The notes beneath the pieces were generated by a model. It saw nothing but the letters and a program-made list of their open reading frames with translations, searched no databases and was not told where the DNA came from. Positions 61,515 to 64,000 of a stretch of DNA of 64,000 bases are shown here, piece by piece (position 1 is the stretch's first letter; each line of letters begins with the position of its first letter). The DNA is from Polynucleobacter sp. GWA2_45_21 (lineage in GTDB: Bacteria; Pseudomonadota; Gammaproteobacteria; Burkholderiales; Burkholderiaceae): the NCBI RefSeq assembly GCF_001830325.1, contig NZ_MHZG01000011.1, positions 62,001 to 126,000 of the forward strand, given 5' to 3'. The position numbers and the translations under genes are program-made.

Positions 61515-62958
61515 CAATACCAAGCTCCTGCAATTTACGAGTAATCGTATTGCGACCAATTCCAAGACGCTGCGCAGCCTCGACGCGTCTTCCGCGGGTT
61601 ACTTCAAGAGCTGCCTGCAACACCGCCTTTTCAAATTTTGAGCATAGTACGTCATACACTTCCGCATCGCCATCCTGAAGCATTTTGGCAGCCAGGCGAC
61701 CCAAACCACTCTCCCAATCTATGGAAGCACCTCTCAGCACTACTTGGGCCGAAGGACTAGATTCACCCTGCAATAAGACGGGCTGCTCACCCGCTTCAGC
61801 CAAAATATCAGCAGGTAAATCACTGACACCAATGACATTGGACGGCGTCATTACTGTTAGCCAATGGCAAAGATTTTCCAGCTGTCGGACATTGCCAGGA
61901 AATGGCATAACGCTAATGTCCTTTAATACTTCATCAGATAGCTTTTTAGCTTCGACACCCAGAGATTTGGCGCATGACAACATAAAATGTCGTGCCAGCA
62001 CTGGAATATCTTCGGCGCGCTCACGTAAGGCTGGCATCCGCAAGCGAATAACATTCAAGCGATGTAATAAATCCTCGCGGAAAGCACCTGCAGCAACTCG
62101 GGCCTCTAGATTTTGGTAGGTTGAAGCAATAATTCGAACATTGGCCTTAATGGGGTCTTGCCCACCAACTCGATAGAAATGACCATCGCTTAAAGCGCGC
62201 AATAGGCGAGTTTGAAGATCAAATGGAATGTCGCCAATCTCATCTAAAAATAAAGTACCACCATCAGCCTGCTCAAAGCGGCCACGACGCAAAGTCAAAG
62301 CACCGGGGAAAGCGCCACGCTCATGACCAAACAGTTCAGACTCTAATAAATCCTTAGGTACTGCAGCAGTGCTAAAGGCAATAAATGGACCTTTAGCACG
62401 AGGACTATGCTTGTGCAACGCTTGCGCGACCAACTCTTTACCAGTACCGGATTCACCAGTAATTAATACTGTGGAATGGGACTGAGCTAATCGTCCAATT
62501 GCTCTAAAAACCTCCTGCATTGCAGGTGCCTGACCAATAATCTCAGTGGAATCCTGTCTCCAGCCATTCATCTCTTTATTGCCGGAAAGATTACGCTCAC
62601 TTTGCTCCATCGCACGACGAATCAACTCTACAGCCTTATCGATATCAAATGGCTTAGTAAGGTATTCAAATGCGCCACCCTGAAATGATGAGACTGCTGA
62701 ATCTAGATCCGAGTATGCAGTCATGATGATGACTGGAAGCATTGGATGGCTTTCTTTTACACTTTGCAAAAGATCTAAACCATTACCACGCGGCATCCGA
62801 ATATCAGAAATTAATACTTGAGGAACTTCTTTCTCCAAGGCATCGAGCACATCATTCGGATTAGAAAAGCTCTTGTGAGGAATGTTCTCGCGAGTCAATG
62901 CCTTTTCTAGCACCCAACGAATAGATTGGTCATCGTCCACGATCCAAACGGGTTTCAT
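61507..62958 (-). CDS. ntrC: Nitrogen regulation protein NR(I), sigma-54 activator NtrC, with a GAFPGA variant loop
   Basis: A 483-residue enhancer-binding protein activating sigma-54 promoters under nitrogen limitation. The receiver has DDD at 8-10 and phospho-acceptor Asp52. The AAA+ domain has Walker A GESGTGKE (168-175) and Walker B GGTLFLDEIGD. The L1 loop that touches sigma-54 is normally GAFTGA, but here it reads GAFPGA with Pro218. The Fis-type helix-turn-helix is at the C-terminus (AAQRLGIGRNTITRKLQELGI). It overlaps ntrB by four bases. Confidence 0.95.
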   Translation of the reverse strand: MKPVWIVDDDQSIRWVLEKALTRENIPHKSFSNPNDVLDALEKEVPQVLISDIRMPRGNGLDLLQSVKESHPMLPVIIMTAYSDLDSAVSSFQGGAFEYLTKPFDIDKAVELIRRAMEQSERNLSGNKEMNGWRQDSTEIIGQAPAMQEVFRAIGRLAQSHSTVLITGESGTGKELVAQALHKHSPRAKGPFIAFSTAAVPKDLLESELFGHERGAFPGALTLRRGRFEQADGGTLFLDEIGDIPFDLQTRLLRALSDGHFYRVGGQDPIKANVRIIASTYQNLEARVAAGAFREDLLHRLNVIRLRMPALRERAEDIPVLARHFMLSCAKSLGVEAKKLSDEVLKDISVMPFPGNVRQLENLCHWLTVMTPSNVIGVSDLPADILAEAGEQPVLLQGESSPSAQVVLRGASIDWESGLGRLAAKMLQDGDAEVYDVLCSKFEKAVLQAALEVTRGRRVEAAQRLGIGRNTITRKLQELGIDG

Positions 62959-64000
62959 AATGCTTTCTCCTGCCTACGATAAGGAATTTGAATATGGAAG
63001 TCAGTCCGTCCAGGACGACTGTCACAGGCAATAAAGCCTTGGTGTTGCTGTACAAAAGTTTGTGCGAGGGTGAGGCCAAGACCGCTGCCACCATCCCTGC
63101 CAGAGACTAGTGGAAAGAAAATACGCTCACGGATATCCTCAGGGATACCTGGGCCGTTATCAATCACATGCAAGTCCATGGCCATTTTGTAACGTTGCTT
63201 GGAGATGGTGACCGAACGAGCCACCCTTGTCTTCAATTCAATTTGAGCAATGCCTTGCTGTATTTCCTCTGATAAAGCCTGAGCAGCATTGTGAGCAATA
63301 TTGAGGACTGCCTGAATCAATTGCTCGCGATCACCCAGAACCTCAGGAAGACTAGTGTCGTAGTTACGAATAATCCGCAATCCTTTTGGAAACTCAGCTA
63401 AAACTAGGCTACGAACTCTCTCCAATGCCTCATGGACATTAAATGATTCCATAGCGTGCGCTTTACGATGTGGCGCAAGTAATCTATCAACTAAGTTCTG
63501 CAAGCGGTCCGATTCTTTAATAATGACTTGGGTGTATTCACGCAAGCCCTTCTCTGGAAGCTCAAACTCTAGTAATTGCGCGGCACCTCTAATGCCGCCC
63601 AAAGGATTTTTAATCTCATGTGCTAAGTTACGCATTAACTGTTTATTTGCCTCTACCTGCTGCGTGACACGCTCATCACGCTCACTGCGTAGCTGCTGAT
63701 CAATTGGAAACCATTCCATCATGATTAGTGTCGGGCCTTCAAGACTAGCTACGACTACGTGCGCAGGAATTGACTCCTGATGAATGCTACCTGGTAAAGA
63801 ATGCAATACCATCTCTTGGCGTTGTGCAGATACATGCCCCGCTTTGACCTCTTCGATCATGCGCTTAATGGAGGCATTATCCCCAAAGAGGTTGTGCACA
63901 GACTGACCCTCAAGTGATTTTCGTGACAGATCCAGTGCAGACTCTGCGGCGGGATTCACGTAAACCAATTGTTGGGTCTCAGCCTCAAATACCACTATGG
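62955..64000 (-). CDS. ntrB: Nitrogen regulation sensor kinase NR(II) (partial, N-terminus off the window)
   Basis: Phosphorylates NtrC in response to nitrogen status signalled by PII protein. The visible part starts within the PAS domain (VVFEAETQQLVYVNPAAESALDLS). The frame stays open to base 64000, so the true start lies beyond the window; the GTG at 63995 is only internal. The phospho-acceptor His is in NLAHEIKNPLGGIRGAAQLLE. The ATPase domain has HNAAQALSEE, VIDNGPGIPEDIRERIFFPLVSGRDGGSGLGLTLAQTFVQQHQG. It overlaps ntrC by four bases. Confidence 0.95.
   Translation of the reverse strand, partial: IVVFEAETQQLVYVNPAAESALDLSRKSLEGQSVHNLFGDNASIKRMIEEVKAGHVSAQRQEMVLHSLPGSIHQESIPAHVVVASLEGPTLIMMEWFPIDQQLRSERDERVTQQVEANKQLMRNLAHEIKNPLGGIRGAAQLLEFELPEKGLREYTQVIIKESDRLQNLVDRLLAPHRKAHAMESFNVHEALERVRSLVLAEFPKGLRIIRNYDTSLPEVLGDREQLIQAVLNIAHNAAQALSEEIQQGIAQIELKTRVARSVTISKQRYKMAMDLHVIDNGPGIPEDIRERIFFPLVSGRDGGSGLGLTLAQTFVQQHQGFIACDSRPGRTDFHIQIPYRRQEKAL

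Overview
The window looks like chromosomal DNA of a betaproteobacterium of the Burkholderiaceae, most likely Polynucleobacter or a close freshwater relative. This rests on the gene content and order (sdhCDAB-sdhE-gltA-leuC, DUF2863, DUF3429 and DUF4936 proteins, a polyhydroxyalkanoate phasin, orphan Bug-type binding proteins, a lipoyl-bearing E3 next to aceE-aceF, an NtrBC pair) and on a base composition that looks moderate rather than GC-rich. The species is inferred, not proven. Coding density is very high: no gap between genes exceeds about 200 bases. I saw no tRNA, rRNA, CRISPR array, insertion sequence, integrase or phage gene.

Layout. 1-8.4 kb: central carbon metabolism. leuC (cut by the window edge), gltA, sdhE and sdhBADC lie on the minus strand; a GntR regulator is divergent from mdh, which is followed by a small secreted MliC-like protein. 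8.4-25.2 kb: mixed housekeeping genes, namely DUF2863, yaaA, an aminotransferase, a glutathione transferase, a 3-hydroxyacyl-CoA dehydrogenase, DUF3429, rarA, a DsbA-like isomerase, a cyclophilin, a pabB-pabC fusion, a Nudix hydrolase, the N-degron pair aat-bpt, pyrD, an IclR regulator, pbpG, an EamA exporter and a phasin.

25.2-48.3 kb: a catabolic region of about 23 kb in two minus-strand operons. Operon A runs from a mandelate-racemase-family enzyme through aldehyde dehydrogenase, a Bug binding protein, an FMN 2-hydroxyacid dehydrogenase, a TPP enzyme, UbiD, UbiX and DUF4936, with a divergent LysR gene. Its enzyme set has the logic of the mandelate pathway followed by a prFMN decarboxylase. 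Operon B starts with a three-subunit molybdenum hydroxylase whose large subunit carries a CoxG/SRPBCC domain. It continues with an acyl-CoA ligase, a crotonase, a branched-chain-type ABC transporter and a second Bug protein; an AraC-family gene lies directly upstream. The enzyme order of operon B matches hmfABCDE (2-furoate to 2-oxoglutarate), and UbiD/UbiX would correspond to HmfF/HmfG (2,5-furandicarboxylate to 2-furoate). I therefore propose furan-acid catabolism as the leading hypothesis.

48.4-57.6 kb: the pyruvate dehydrogenase operon (aceE-aceF-lpdA) divergent from a PAS sensor kinase and FixJ-type response regulator. 57.6-64 kb: folD, prlC, xth, ntrC and the 3' part of ntrB.

How the parts connect: a motif of the form TGTTGCAAC(G/A)CAA lies upstream of sdhC, the phasin gene and aceE, which suggests one regulator linking acetyl-CoA production, oxidation and storage. 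The products of the proposed furan route (2-oxoglutarate) would enter the TCA cycle encoded at the left end.
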